Shown here in pieces: positions 52,156-62,100 of a stretch of 64,000 nt of DNA. Position 1 is the stretch's first letter. Each line of letters begins with the position of its first letter. The position numbers and the translations under genes are program-made. This DNA is from Brumimicrobium glaciale. GTDB lineage: Bacteria > Bacteroidota > Bacteroidia > Flavobacteriales_D > Crocinitomicaceae. The stretch covers positions 806,001 through 870,000 of the forward strand of contig NZ_SETE01000001.1 in assembly GCF_004152935.1 (NCBI RefSeq), given 5' to 3'. The notes beneath the pieces were generated by a model, which ran no database searches, had not been told where the DNA came from, and saw nothing but the letters and a program-made list of their open reading frames with translations.

Positions 52156-54345
52156 ATGAAAAATTGGATACTTCTTTTATTATCGGCCTTTGCATTTTCT
52201 TCTGCTGGAACTTTTGCTCAGCAACTGAACTTGGTACAACCAACAATGACACCATTGCAAGCAGTTGAAAACGTGCTTTTAGGAGCAGGGATAAATGCTT
52301 TTAATATTACCTATAATGGTTCTGCCGCATTAGCAAATCAAGTTCAACAAGGAGTGAAGCGTTTTAAGAATACAGATCCAAATTTCCCGATTTCTGGAGG
52401 AGTATTAATGCATACATCAGGAGCTCCAAATATTTCTGATCCGGATTTGGCTATGATTACACCAAACCCGATTACAAACGGTTCTATCATAGAATTCGAC
52501 TTTGTGCCATCAGGAGACACGCTTTCTTTTAATTATATTTTCTCATCAACTGAATATAGTGGTTTTACTTGTTCTAACTATAATGATGTTTTTGGATTCT
52601 TTATTTCCGGACCTGGAATTAATGGACCATTTTCTAATAATGGAATCAACATTGCGACAGTTCCAGGATCAAATAATATTCCTGTAGGAATTAATTCGGT
52701 GAATTCAGGTTCGCCAACAGGAGGTGGGAGTGCATCAAACTGTGCTGCTATTGATCCAAACTGGCAAGCTAATTCAGTATTTTTCACCTTGACCCATAAT
52801 ACAATTTATACAGCTGCAGGTCAACCAATGAGTTCTTACAATGGAAGTACGGTTTTGTTGCCAGCCAACTCTAATTTGTCATGTAGCGATACTTTTCATA
52901 TTAAGTTAGCTATTTCTAACTGTTTTGATACAGGTTTAGACTCAGGTGTATTTCTTGAAGCCAATTCATTTTCTTCTAATCTTATTGATATTTCAATTCA
53001 AACAAGTGCTGATTATTCTGATACATTATTAATTGAAGGTTGTATGGAGGCAACTGTCGCTTTTACACGTCCTTCTACTAATTTGAATGATACTTTAGTA
53101 ATCGATATTCAGGTTGGAGGTACAGCAGATACATTAACAGATTATCCTGTTTTTGCTCCTGGAGATTCATTGATTTTTCTTCCTGGTGTAGATACAATTT
53201 TTGTGACCATTAGTCCAATTGACGATGGTGTTGCTGAAGGGCCGGAAAGTATAATTATTTCTGCATACTCGATCACTGTCTGTGGAGATACCGTCTATTC
53301 CTATGGAACTATATGGATTGATGACAAGCCCAATACGACCACAATTGCTTCTGATACAACCATACTCTGTGCAAACGACAGTGTACCTGTTTGGGCAACC
53401 ACAGAAAATGGTTTTCCTCCCTATACCTATAATTGGAGTAATGGAACAACAGGAGCCAATTCATTTGCCGCAGCAACAAGTAATGGTCCAACAACTTATA
53501 TAGTTACAGCTACAGATGATTGTGGGTTTGAGAGTTCCGATACCACAACAATTATTTTGAATCAGACATTGAAGATTGATTCATTGATTCAGAATCCTGC
53601 AGATTGCGGTGTAGATAATGGATATGTAGTTGGTTTTGGACACGTGCCTGGATATACAGGAACACCAAAATTCAAATGGACTGGCCCAGGAACAGGGGGT
53701 ACTGCTTTTACAAATGCATCTGTATGGTCTGATAAACCAACCGGTTGGTATTATTTTAGCATCACTGATGATGTTTGTAGTGTTTTAGACAGTATTTTCT
53801 TAGAACAAGATCCGCCACCAACAGCAGATTTTGATGCTGATCCAGCATTTGGATTTGCTCCGCTTGATGTTACGTTTACAAATAATTCAGATCCTGCGAC
53901 AACATATTATTGGGATTTTGGAAATGGCGAAACTGCAACAGTTGGGAGTTTAAATGATCAAAACACAACTTATTTTGAAGAAGGTGTGTACACTGTTACA
54001 TTGGTTACTGAAAAAGGTGAATGTACAGATGAAACAGCTAGAAAGATAATAGTTACTCTTCCTTTAGGATACGAAATGCCAAACGTATTTACTCCAAATG
54101 GAGATGGACAAAATGACTTTTTTACTTTGAATGCAGAGAATGCCCAAAGTTTGGAAATTGTAATTCTTAACCGTTGGGGAAATAAAGTTTTCGAAAGTAC
54201 TGATGTAAACTTCATGTGGAATGGAAAAGTGAATAACTCTGGTGCAGAATGCTCTGATGGAACATACTTCTATAAGTTTGAGATTGTTGACTTATCAGGA
54301 GTGAAAAAAGAAGAACATGGTTTTGTTCAATTGGTCAATGATTAA
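52156..54345 (+). CDS. Secreted choice-of-anchor-L protein with PKD and CHU_C C-terminus (paralogue)
   Basis: The 729-residue product is chosen to start at MKNWILLLLSAFAFSSAGTFAQ (signal peptide); the upstream part of the frame opens only at TTG. The choice-of-anchor-L domain closely parallels that of the protein at 9671 (NLVQPTMTPLQAVENVLLGAGINAFNITYNG, EFDFVPSGDTLSFNYIFSSTEY, SGPGINGPFSNN, VPGSNNIPVGINSVNSGS). Then come Ig-like segments, a PKD domain (DPATTYYWDFGNGETATVGS) and the CHU_C tail (MPNVFTPNGDGQNDFFTL, VILNRWGNKVFES, DGTYFYKFEIVD). It is presumably exported through T9SS to the surface or medium. It has its own terminator and stands alone. Confidence 0.9.
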   Translation: MKNWILLLLSAFAFSSAGTFAQQLNLVQPTMTPLQAVENVLLGAGINAFNITYNGSAALANQVQQGVKRFKNTDPNFPISGGVLMHTSGAPNISDPDLAMITPNPITNGSIIEFDFVPSGDTLSFNYIFSSTEYSGFTCSNYNDVFGFFISGPGINGPFSNNGINIATVPGSNNIPVGINSVNSGSPTGGGSASNCAAIDPNWQANSVFFTLTHNTIYTAAGQPMSSYNGSTVLLPANSNLSCSDTFHIKLAISNCFDTGLDSGVFLEANSFSSNLIDISIQTSADYSDTLLIEGCMEATVAFTRPSTNLNDTLVIDIQVGGTADTLTDYPVFAPGDSLIFLPGVDTIFVTISPIDDGVAEGPESIIISAYSITVCGDTVYSYGTIWIDDKPNTTTIASDTTILCANDSVPVWATTENGFPPYTYNWSNGTTGANSFAAATSNGPTTYIVTATDDCGFESSDTTTIILNQTLKIDSLIQNPADCGVDNGYVVGFGHVPGYTGTPKFKWTGPGTGGTAFTNASVWSDKPTGWYYFSITDDVCSVLDSIFLEQDPPPTADFDADPAFGFAPLDVTFTNNSDPATTYYWDFGNGETATVGSLNDQNTTYFEEGVYTVTLVTEKGECTDETARKIIVTLPLGYEMPNVFTPNGDGQNDFFTLNAENAQSLEIVILNRWGNKVFESTDVNFMWNGKVNNSGAECSDGTYFYKFEIVDLSGVKKEEHGFVQLVND

Positions 54346-54368
54346 AAGTTATATAACTTAAGTGAACA

Positions 54369-54400
54369 AAAAAAGAGGAGCTAATTGCTCCTCTTTTTTT
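54369..54400 (+). terminator. Rho-independent terminator after the second CHU_C gene
   Basis: AAAGAGGAGC (54372-54381) and GCTCCTCTTT (54387-54396) pair with a short TAATT loop and are followed by a T-run. The rest of the gap to gpmI shows only a poly-A patch (54480-54489). Confidence 0.9.
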
Positions 54401-54638
54401 GTTAAATGAATATTTTTACACGTCTTTCGGGTCAGTTTCAAAAGTTGGGGATTAAGTTTTTCTTTTTACTAAGAATCCCCAAAAAAAAAGTTCTACATCG
54501 ACAAGCCACAAGAAAACCACTTTTTACTAAAAGTCGCGCTTAATTTGAAATGCAGTATAGATTGAAAAAAAAATCGACTTAATTTAGCTTGTTTAAAACA
54601 ATATTCATCTCCGTAAATATAATATGCTCCAGTATTTC

Positions 54639-56165
54639 CTATACCTCACTCAACAAACAATTCCCTGTCATTTCTGCTGGCTTTGTTATTCCCATTCTAC
54701 TCAAAATAGTAGGAGCAACGTCAGCAAGAATTCCATCATCTAAAACTAGTTTGTCTTCCGTTACATAAACCACAGGAACAGGATTAAGTGAATGAGCTGT
54801 ATTTGGAGAGCCATCGGGATTAATTGCCATATCCGCATTTCCGTGATCTGCTATTACAATAAATTCATATCCTTTTGATTTTCCTGCTTCAATAACTTTT
54901 CCTAAACAAGTGTCTACTGTTTCAACCGCTTTGACAATTGCTTCGTAAATTCCAGTATGACCAACCATGTCTGGATTAGCAAAGTTTAAACAAAAGAAAT
55001 CTGGTGAATTTTGAAGTAAATCCTCTGTAATTTTAGCGGTTATCTTTGGCGCACTCATTTCTGGTTGTAAGTCATAAGTAGCCACTTTTGGTGAATTAAC
55101 TAAAATTCTTTTCTCCCCAGAAAAAGGTATTTCTCTTCCACCAGAAAAGAAGAAAGTTACGTGAGGATATTTTTCTGTTTCTGCAATGCGCACTTGCGTC
55201 TTATGATTAGAAGCTAAAACTTCTCCCAATGTATTTTGTAAATTGTCTTTATTGAAAATCACATTAACATCTTTAAAAGTATCATCATAAGAAGTCATTG
55301 TGAGTAGATCAATTGACAATGGTTTCATGGCATAACCTTCAATCTCTTGTTGATTAAGCACCGTGATGATTTCTCGTGGACGGTCTGTTCTAAAATTGAA
55401 ACTGATCACTAAATCACCATTCTCAATTGCCGTATTTTCTTCACCATGATTAATAACAGAAGCTTTAATAAACTCATCTGTTATTCCTTCTGAATACCAA
55501 TAATCGAAAACATGATCAGCGGAATTAAAACGTTTTCCTTTTAGATGAGTCATCAAATTATATGATTCTTCAACTCTTTCCCAACGTTTATCTCTGTCCA
55601 TTGCATAATATCTACCAATGATACTGGCTATTTTTACTGGACTATCAGCAATGTGCTTTTCTAAATTGTTATAAAATAGCTTTCCACTTTTCGGATCACA
55701 ATCTCTTCCGTCGGTGAAACCATGGATGTATACTTTTTCTAATTTATGATGATTTACTAAATCACAAAGTGCGTGTAAATGCTGCTGTGAACTGTGCACG
55801 CCTCCTTCAGAAATAAGGCCCATAAAATGAACTTTCTGATTGTTGGCTTTTGCTTTTTGAAATGCTGATGTTAAAATATCTAATTTAAAGAATTCTCCAT
55901 CTCGAATAGATTTATTGATGCGTGTCAATTCTTGATAAACAATTCTTCCTGCGCCAATATTTAAGTGACCCACTTCAGAATTACCCATTTGTCCTTTCGG
56001 TAAGCCCACTTGTTCTCCAAAAGTAGTGAGTCTGGCATTGGGGTAGTTTTTTAGTAAATTGTCCATAACCGGCGTTTTAGCGTTATGAATCGCATCTGAT
56101 TTACTTTTGTCACCAATTCCCCAACCATCAAGAATTATTAATCCAACTTTTCTATTTTCTTTCAT
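54639..56165 (-). CDS. gpmI: 2,3-bisphosphoglycerate-independent phosphoglycerate mutase
   Basis: GpmI interconverts 3- and 2-phosphoglycerate in glycolysis using two metal ions. I start it at MKENRKVGLIILDGWGIGDK (508 residues); an upstream in-frame ATG would add 20 residues that overlap the kinase coding region and do not match the family. The phosphatase-like domain has Asp13 and the catalytic Ser63 in GQMGNSEVGHLNIGAGRIV; later metal ligands are in FIVIADHGNADMAINPDG and LCLNFANPDMVGHTG. It overlaps the end of the histidine kinase gene by 14 bp, so it is the last member of a purF-kinase-gpmI operon. The glycolytic enzyme is thus tied transcriptionally to a sensor kinase. Confidence 0.95.
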   Translation of the reverse strand: MKENRKVGLIILDGWGIGDKSKSDAIHNAKTPVMDNLLKNYPNARLTTFGEQVGLPKGQMGNSEVGHLNIGAGRIVYQELTRINKSIRDGEFFKLDILTSAFQKAKANNQKVHFMGLISEGGVHSSQQHLHALCDLVNHHKLEKVYIHGFTDGRDCDPKSGKLFYNNLEKHIADSPVKIASIIGRYYAMDRDKRWERVEESYNLMTHLKGKRFNSADHVFDYWYSEGITDEFIKASVINHGEENTAIENGDLVISFNFRTDRPREIITVLNQQEIEGYAMKPLSIDLLTMTSYDDTFKDVNVIFNKDNLQNTLGEVLASNHKTQVRIAETEKYPHVTFFFSGGREIPFSGEKRILVNSPKVATYDLQPEMSAPKITAKITEDLLQNSPDFFCLNFANPDMVGHTGIYEAIVKAVETVDTCLGKVIEAGKSKGYEFIVIADHGNADMAINPDGSPNTAHSLNPVPVVYVTEDKLVLDDGILADVAPTILSRMGITKPAEMTGNCLLSEV

Positions 56166-57048
56166 TTCTAGTGATTTTAAAATGAGCTCCTTTTGGTTTA
56201 TTCGGAAGATAAACAATAGTGTCACAATGGAATTTAAGCAAGTTTTTAACGATATATAATCCTAATCCTGTGCCTTTTTGAGCTCTGGTTTCTTCATTTC
56301 CTATGCGAACAAATTTACTAAAAACATCTCCTATATGTTCTTGTGGAATTCCATTTCCATCATCCTTAACTCCCCAAGTGATTGTATTCTTTTTTCTAAA
56401 TAAATACACCTCGATTTTTGCATCTTGTCCTGCGTACTTTAGCGCATTTTCAAGGAGGTTATGCAAAACAGTTTCTATTACAAATAAATCAACTTTTGTG
56501 ATAATGTGCTCTTCGATTGAGATTTGAACAGGAATTCTCGTTTTTGACCATTTTTCAACCATTTGAGTCATTTGCTCACTCAAATTATATTCTTCAATGT
56601 TTAATTGTAATCGGTGATTTTCGATACGTGTAGCGGTCAAGATATTTTCAATCATTTCCTCTAATCGCTTGTTTTCAATAATGGCTTGTTTCAGCATATC
56701 TTCCTGCTGATCTCTGTCCAAATTCTTTCTTTTTAATAAAGTTTGAAGATAAAGCTTGTTTGAAGTTAATGGTGTTTTTAATTCATGCGTTACAGAAAGA
56801 AGAAAGTTATTCTGACGGCTTGATAATTTCATCTCTTTTTGAATGGAATTTCTAATTTTCCATAAGCCAAGCATAAGAATCAAGAAAAAGACGAGTCCTT
56901 CCCCAATAATCATAAACATGCGTTTATTGGCGGAGTCACCAGAATTGATTTCAGAAGAAAGATCAATAATATGATAGCCCCACCATACAAACTGCATGAC
57001 AACATAAACTCCTAGAATGTAGAAAAATATGGCTGTTTGCTTTTTCAT
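56152..57048 (-). CDS. Orphan sensor histidine kinase
   Basis: The 298-residue inner-membrane kinase has two transmembrane helices (about 5-25 and 46-63) with only about 20 residues between them, so the periplasmic sensing part is minimal. HisKA is at about 80-145 (LLSVTHELKTPLTSNKLYLQTLL, phosphoacceptor His), HATPase_c follows (LHNLLENALKYAGQ, VKDDGNGIP, GTGLGLYIVKNLL). No response-regulator gene is adjacent. The gene sits 9 bp after purF and overlaps gpmI by 14 bp, so the three appear cotranscribed. What it senses and which regulator it phosphorylates cannot be told from the window. Confidence 0.92.
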   Translation of the reverse strand: MKKQTAIFFYILGVYVVMQFVWWGYHIIDLSSEINSGDSANKRMFMIIGEGLVFFLILMLGLWKIRNSIQKEMKLSSRQNNFLLSVTHELKTPLTSNKLYLQTLLKRKNLDRDQQEDMLKQAIIENKRLEEMIENILTATRIENHRLQLNIEEYNLSEQMTQMVEKWSKTRIPVQISIEEHIITKVDLFVIETVLHNLLENALKYAGQDAKIEVYLFRKKNTITWGVKDDGNGIPQEHIGDVFSKFVRIGNEETRAQKGTGLGLYIVKNLLKFHCDTIVYLPNKPKGAHFKITRNERK

Positions 57049-57057
57049 AATTATTAC

Positions 57058-58959
57058 TTAATAAGCACGTCCACCAATCCCTTCAATGTAATTCATAAAT
57101 GCTCTATTCACTACTTTGTTTCCTCCTGGTGTTGGATAATTACCCGTAAAGTACCAGTCACCTTTATTGTCAGGACAGGCTTTATGAAGATTTTCAATTG
57201 TTTGATAAACAATAACAACCTCAGATTTCATATCAACAGGAGTAAGTAGCTCAGCAATTTTTGCTGAAACTTCATTCGCTGTAAATGGTTCGTAAATTTC
57301 TTTTACGTAGTTTTTAATTTGCTCTTTAGGATAGTTTTGTTGCTCTACACATTTCTTGTAAACTTCATCAATAATGTATCCTTTTCCTTTTTCCTTTAAG
57401 AGTTCAATCGCTGCTTCAAAAGCAATGAAGTCACTCATTTTCGCCATGTCTATACCATAACAATCTGGATAACGGATTTGTGGAGCAGAAGAAACAACCA
57501 CGATTTTTTTAGGTTCTAAACGGTCTAAAATTCGAAGAATACTTTGCTTTAACGTTGTTCCACGAACAATTGAATCATCTATTACAACAAGGTTGTCGAC
57601 ATTTCTTTCTACAGTTCCATACGTGATATCGTAAACGTGAGCCACCATTTCATCTCTCGCATCTTCCTGCGTAATGAATGTTCTTAGTTTGGCATCTTTT
57701 ATGGCGATTTTTTCAAAGCGAGTTTTCCTATTCAAAATAGCACTCAATTTCTCATCCGTCATATCGCTTCCTAAAGCTTTTATCGCCTCCATTTTTTCGA
57801 TATTCAAGAAGTCTTCCAGACCTTTCATCATTCCATAAAATGACATTTCAGCCGTATTTGGAATAAATGAAAATACTGCGTTGTCTAATTCATTATTTAT
57901 ACTTTCAATAATTTGAGGAATAAGGAATTGACCTAGTAATTTTCTTTCTCTGTAAATATCATAATCATTTCCTCTAGAGAAATAAATACGTTCAAAAGAA
58001 CAAGCTGCTCTCTCTGTAGGTTCGTTAATTTTAACCTCGCTTAATTCACCTGATTTTTTAATGATTAATGCATGTCCAGGGGTAAGCTCTTTTATATCGT
58101 CTTTCTTTAAATTGAAAGCCGTTTGAATAACTGGTCTTTCAGAAGCGACAACACAAATTTCGTCATCTTCATACCAAAATGCTGGACGAATTCCTGCTGG
58201 ATCTCTTAAAACAAAAGCGTCTCCATGACCAAAAAGTCCTGACATTGTATATCCACCATCCCAATCTTCTGAAGCGCGTTTTAATATTTTTTGAATATCT
58301 AAATGCTCAGCAATTTTAGAAGTGATTTCTTTATTGTTATATCCTTGTGTTTTGTATTGTTTGAATAATCCTTCATTTTCAACATCCAAGAAATGTCCAA
58401 TTTTCTCAAGTACGGTTACCGTATCTGATTTTTCTTTTGGATGCTGACCTAAATTTAAAAGAACTTCAAATAATTCATCAACATTGGTTAAGTTGAAATT
58501 TCCTGCAATAACAAGGTTTCTTGTCATCCAGTTGTTTTGACGTAAAAATGGGTGACAACTTTCAATTCCGTTTTTTCCAGAAGTTCCGTAACGCAAATGA
58601 CCTAAGAACAATTCTCCAGTAAAGCCAACATTCTTTTTTAAGAAGTCAACATCTTTCAATTTTTCTGGACTGTGTTCAGCGATTTCTTCAAAACGCTTAT
58701 TGATTGTCGTGAAAATATCTTGAATTGGTTTTGGATCAACAGATCGACTACGAGAAATGTAGCGTTCTCCTGGACTCATGTCTAGTTTGATATTTGCTAA
58801 TCCAGCACCATCTTGACCACGATTGTGTTGTTTTTCCATCAATAAATACATCTTGTTCAAGCCATAAAAGGCTGTCCCGTATTTATCTATGTAGTATTCT
58901 AAAGGTTTTTTTAAACGAAGAAGTGCTATTCCGCACTCATGCTTGATTGCATCACTCAT
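57058..58959 (-). CDS. purF: Amidophosphoribosyltransferase, long Bacteroidota-type (PurF-like)
   Basis: PurF makes phosphoribosylamine from PRPP and glutamine, the first step of purine synthesis. The 633-residue product is about 130 residues longer than typical PurF. An Ntn-type glutaminase begins after a short propeptide at Cys10 (KHECGIALLRLKKP); QHNRGQDGAGLA and LRYGTSGKNG are recognisable. The usual HNGNL oxyanion segment reads AGNFNLTN. The PRPP domain has RDPAGIRPAFW, ERIYFSRGNDYDIYR and the PRPP-binding loop VVIDDSIVRGTTLKQ. A long C-terminal extension (about 560-633) ends in TGNYPTPGGNKVVNRAFMNYIEG. It heads an operon with the orphan kinase and gpmI, and a -7 element lies 21 nt upstream of the start. 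The divergence raises some doubt about whether it is the only PurF in the cell. Confidence 0.85.
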   Translation of the reverse strand: MSDAIKHECGIALLRLKKPLEYYIDKYGTAFYGLNKMYLLMEKQHNRGQDGAGLANIKLDMSPGERYISRSRSVDPKPIQDIFTTINKRFEEIAEHSPEKLKDVDFLKKNVGFTGELFLGHLRYGTSGKNGIESCHPFLRQNNWMTRNLVIAGNFNLTNVDELFEVLLNLGQHPKEKSDTVTVLEKIGHFLDVENEGLFKQYKTQGYNNKEITSKIAEHLDIQKILKRASEDWDGGYTMSGLFGHGDAFVLRDPAGIRPAFWYEDDEICVVASERPVIQTAFNLKKDDIKELTPGHALIIKKSGELSEVKINEPTERAACSFERIYFSRGNDYDIYRERKLLGQFLIPQIIESINNELDNAVFSFIPNTAEMSFYGMMKGLEDFLNIEKMEAIKALGSDMTDEKLSAILNRKTRFEKIAIKDAKLRTFITQEDARDEMVAHVYDITYGTVERNVDNLVVIDDSIVRGTTLKQSILRILDRLEPKKIVVVSSAPQIRYPDCYGIDMAKMSDFIAFEAAIELLKEKGKGYIIDEVYKKCVEQQNYPKEQIKNYVKEIYEPFTANEVSAKIAELLTPVDMKSEVVIVYQTIENLHKACPDNKGDWYFTGNYPTPGGNKVVNRAFMNYIEGIGGRAY

Positions 58960-58980
58960 GGACTTGATATTTTTCTTTTA

Positions 58981-58988
58981 CAAAAATA
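58981..58988 (-). promoter_or_regulatory. -7 element of the purF operon
   Basis: CAAAAATA reads TATTTTTG on the minus strand, 21 nt before the ATG, matching TAnnTTTG. Confidence 0.5.
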
Positions 58989-59136
58989 GTTTTAATATCT
59001 CTTTTATCCTTATAAAAATGGAAGAGTGTTATTAATTCAATTTTAAAAGCAACGAAACCGCTTTGAAATGAGTCATATTACTGATTGAATGACTGATATT
59101 TAGATATGGTCTTATTATTGATAAAATTACATTTTG

Positions 59137-59144
59137 TATATTTG
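59137..59144 (+). promoter_or_regulatory. -7 element abutting the start of the third CHU_C gene
   Basis: TATATTTG ends 1 nt before ATG 59146 and exactly 4 nt before a second in-frame ATG at 59149. Use of this element would start transcription at about the second ATG. An upstream TACATTTTG (59128-59136) is an alternative with one extra spacer base. Confidence 0.4.
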
Positions 59145-59145
59145 A

Positions 59146-62100
59146 ATGATGACGCGATTGATACTTCTGTTTTTACTGCTTTTTTCGTTTGCTCCAATTG
59201 GTTTTGGGCAAGACGGAGAATCGTGGTTTGAACCCAATCGAGGTCAATGGGACAGTCAGATTCTATACAAATTAGGACTGCAAAAAGGAGATTTCTTTAT
59301 TGAAAAAGATAAATTTACTTATGCTTTAAGCGACTTAGGAGATGTTTATCATGCAGCTCACGAAGGAGAAGAAGTAGATGAAGTGAAACACCACACCATT
59401 CACAGTCATTTTATAAATTCATCGTGGAAAGGAAAAGTTGTTGAATCAGACAGCTCAACATTCTATCAAAACTATTTTTTAGGAAATGATAAATCTAAAT
59501 GGCAATCAAAGGTGGCTTCTTTTAAATCTTTGCGTTTTATCGATTTCTATCCTGGAATTGATATGATACTAGAAGTTTTACCAGAAAATCTAAAATATTC
59601 TTTTGAAATAAAAGCAGGAGTTGATCCTTCAATTATTCAGATTTTTCATGAAGGAATGGAAGGTTTGAAAGTAGAAGAAGGTAGAGTTGAAATTCAAACC
59701 CGTTTTGGACCGATTATCGAAGATGGATTGCATGTTTGGAATGTATCTGATGAAAATAAACGCAGAACAGTGAATACTGAATTTAGAAGAAATCAAGATA
59801 CAGTCAGTTTTTATTTTCCAGAAGGCTATGATACAACTTCAACATTAATTATTGATCCAAGTTTAACATTTTCCACATTTACAGGTTCAACAGCAGATAA
59901 TTGGGGTTTTACAGCTGCTCCGGATTTGGCGGCTAATCTTTATGCAGGAGGAATTGTTTTCGGAACTGGATATCCAATATCGACTGGAGCTTATGATGGG
60001 ACTTTTAATGGTGGAAATGGATTTTATCAAATTGACATAGGAATTAGTAAATTCTCAAGCGATGGAACAAATTTAATGTATTCTACTTATATAGGTGGAA
60101 ACGGTAATGAAACACCTAATTCTATAATAACGAATGACCAAGGAGAACTTTATATTTTAGGCACAACTGCTTCAACAAATTTTCCATTGTCGGCAAATGC
60201 TTATCAAACGAGTCATAACGGAGGGTCAACAACAACACAGATTTCAATTTCATTTAACGGAACAGACATTGTGTTGGCTAGGTTGAGTTCAGATGGATCG
60301 GCATTAATAGCCAGTACTTTACTCGGTGGATCAAGTAATGATGGAATAAATGTGAGTGGTCTAAATTATAACTACGGAGATGTATTCAGAGGAGAAATTA
60401 TTTTGGATCAAAATGGAGATGTTTTAATAACAAGCACAACGCAATCCAATGATTTCCCTATTGTGAATGGTTTTGATAATACAATTGGAGGCAATCAAGA
60501 TGCAATTGTGGCTAAGTTTAATCCAAATTTAACGACTTTAATTTGGTCAACTTATCTTGGCGGTTCTGCTGATGATGCGGGATATTCAATTCAAGTTTCT
60601 TCTGGCAATACCATTTATGTAAGTGGAGGAACAAGATCAGTAAATTTTCCTGCGACAGGTGGTCATCAAACAAGTTACCAAGGAGGCGCTGCAGATGGGT
60701 TTTTAGTTGAATTGAATGCAACTACCTCAAATTTAATAAGCGGAACATATATAGGGACTAGTCAATACGACCAATCGTTTTTTGTACAATTAGATCTATT
60801 AGACCGTGTTTATGTATTTGGCCAAACGGCAGGAGCGATGACCATTAGTCCAGGTGTTTATAGTAATCCAAATTCAGGACAATTCATAAGACAATATTCA
60901 ACAGATTTATCCACCTTAAATTGGTCTACCCTAGTAGGGGGAGGGAATGGTGTAGTTGAAATTTCGCCCACAGCATTTTTGGTTTCCAACTGTAATGAAA
61001 TATATTACACAGGTTGGGGTGGTGAAACCAACCAATCTATTCAAGCAACAGGGAGTACATCTCAAGGTTTTCCTACCACTGCGAATGCATATCAGACGGT
61101 AACAAACGGAAACAATTTTTATATAGGTGTTTTATCTGAAAATGCAGTTGCTTTGAATTACGGAACTTTTATGGGAGGAGTGGCGAGTAGTTCAAATCAT
61201 GTAGATGGCGGTACTAGTCGTTTCGATAAACAAGGAAGAATTTATCACGCTGTTTGTGCTGCTTGTCAAGGAAATGCCAGTGGATTTACAACAACTCCTG
61301 GTGCTTATTCTGAAACCAATAACAGTTCAAATTGTAACCTTGCTGCTTGGAAATTTGACTTAGGTTCGATGTTTTCAGCAATGACTTTCCCCGATGTACC
61401 CTATTGTCCAGATGATACGGTGTTTTTTGTCAACAATTCTGAAAATGGAGATTCCTATTATTGGGATTTTGGTGATGGAAATTCAAGTACAGCAACAACT
61501 CCATACAATATTTATACTTCAGGTGGGATTTATGATGTAATGCTTGTGGTGATTGATGATGATGCTTGTTTTGATTCGGACACAAGCTATTTATCTATTG
61601 AAGTGGGAGATTTTAGTGGGGCAGTTGTAATACCGCCAAATCAAATTTGTCCTGGAGAAGATTATCAATTTCAATCCTCAGGTGGTACGACTTATGAATG
61701 GTCGCCAGCTTCATTTTTAGATGATCCAAATATTTCAAATCCTACAGCAACAATTAATACGACTACAACTTTTACAGTTATCATTACTGATTCATGTGGT
61801 GCAGATACGTTATCCGTAACTTTAGAAATCTTTCAAAACAATTCGAGCGCCGTTTCAGACATAGAAATATGTATAGGCGATACGGTAGTTATTTGGGCAG
61901 AAGGAGGAGTGGACTATAATTGGACAAGTACTGATCCTTCCTCTATTGTAGGCCCTTCAAATGAAGATTCTTTGCGCATATCTCCTAACTCAAATATGAC
62001 TTATACTGTGGATATAATTACGGTTCAAGGTTGTTCACTAACAGAACAAGTAGATGTCTTTGTTTTTCAAGGCCCACCTCAACCGATAGTTAGAGATACT

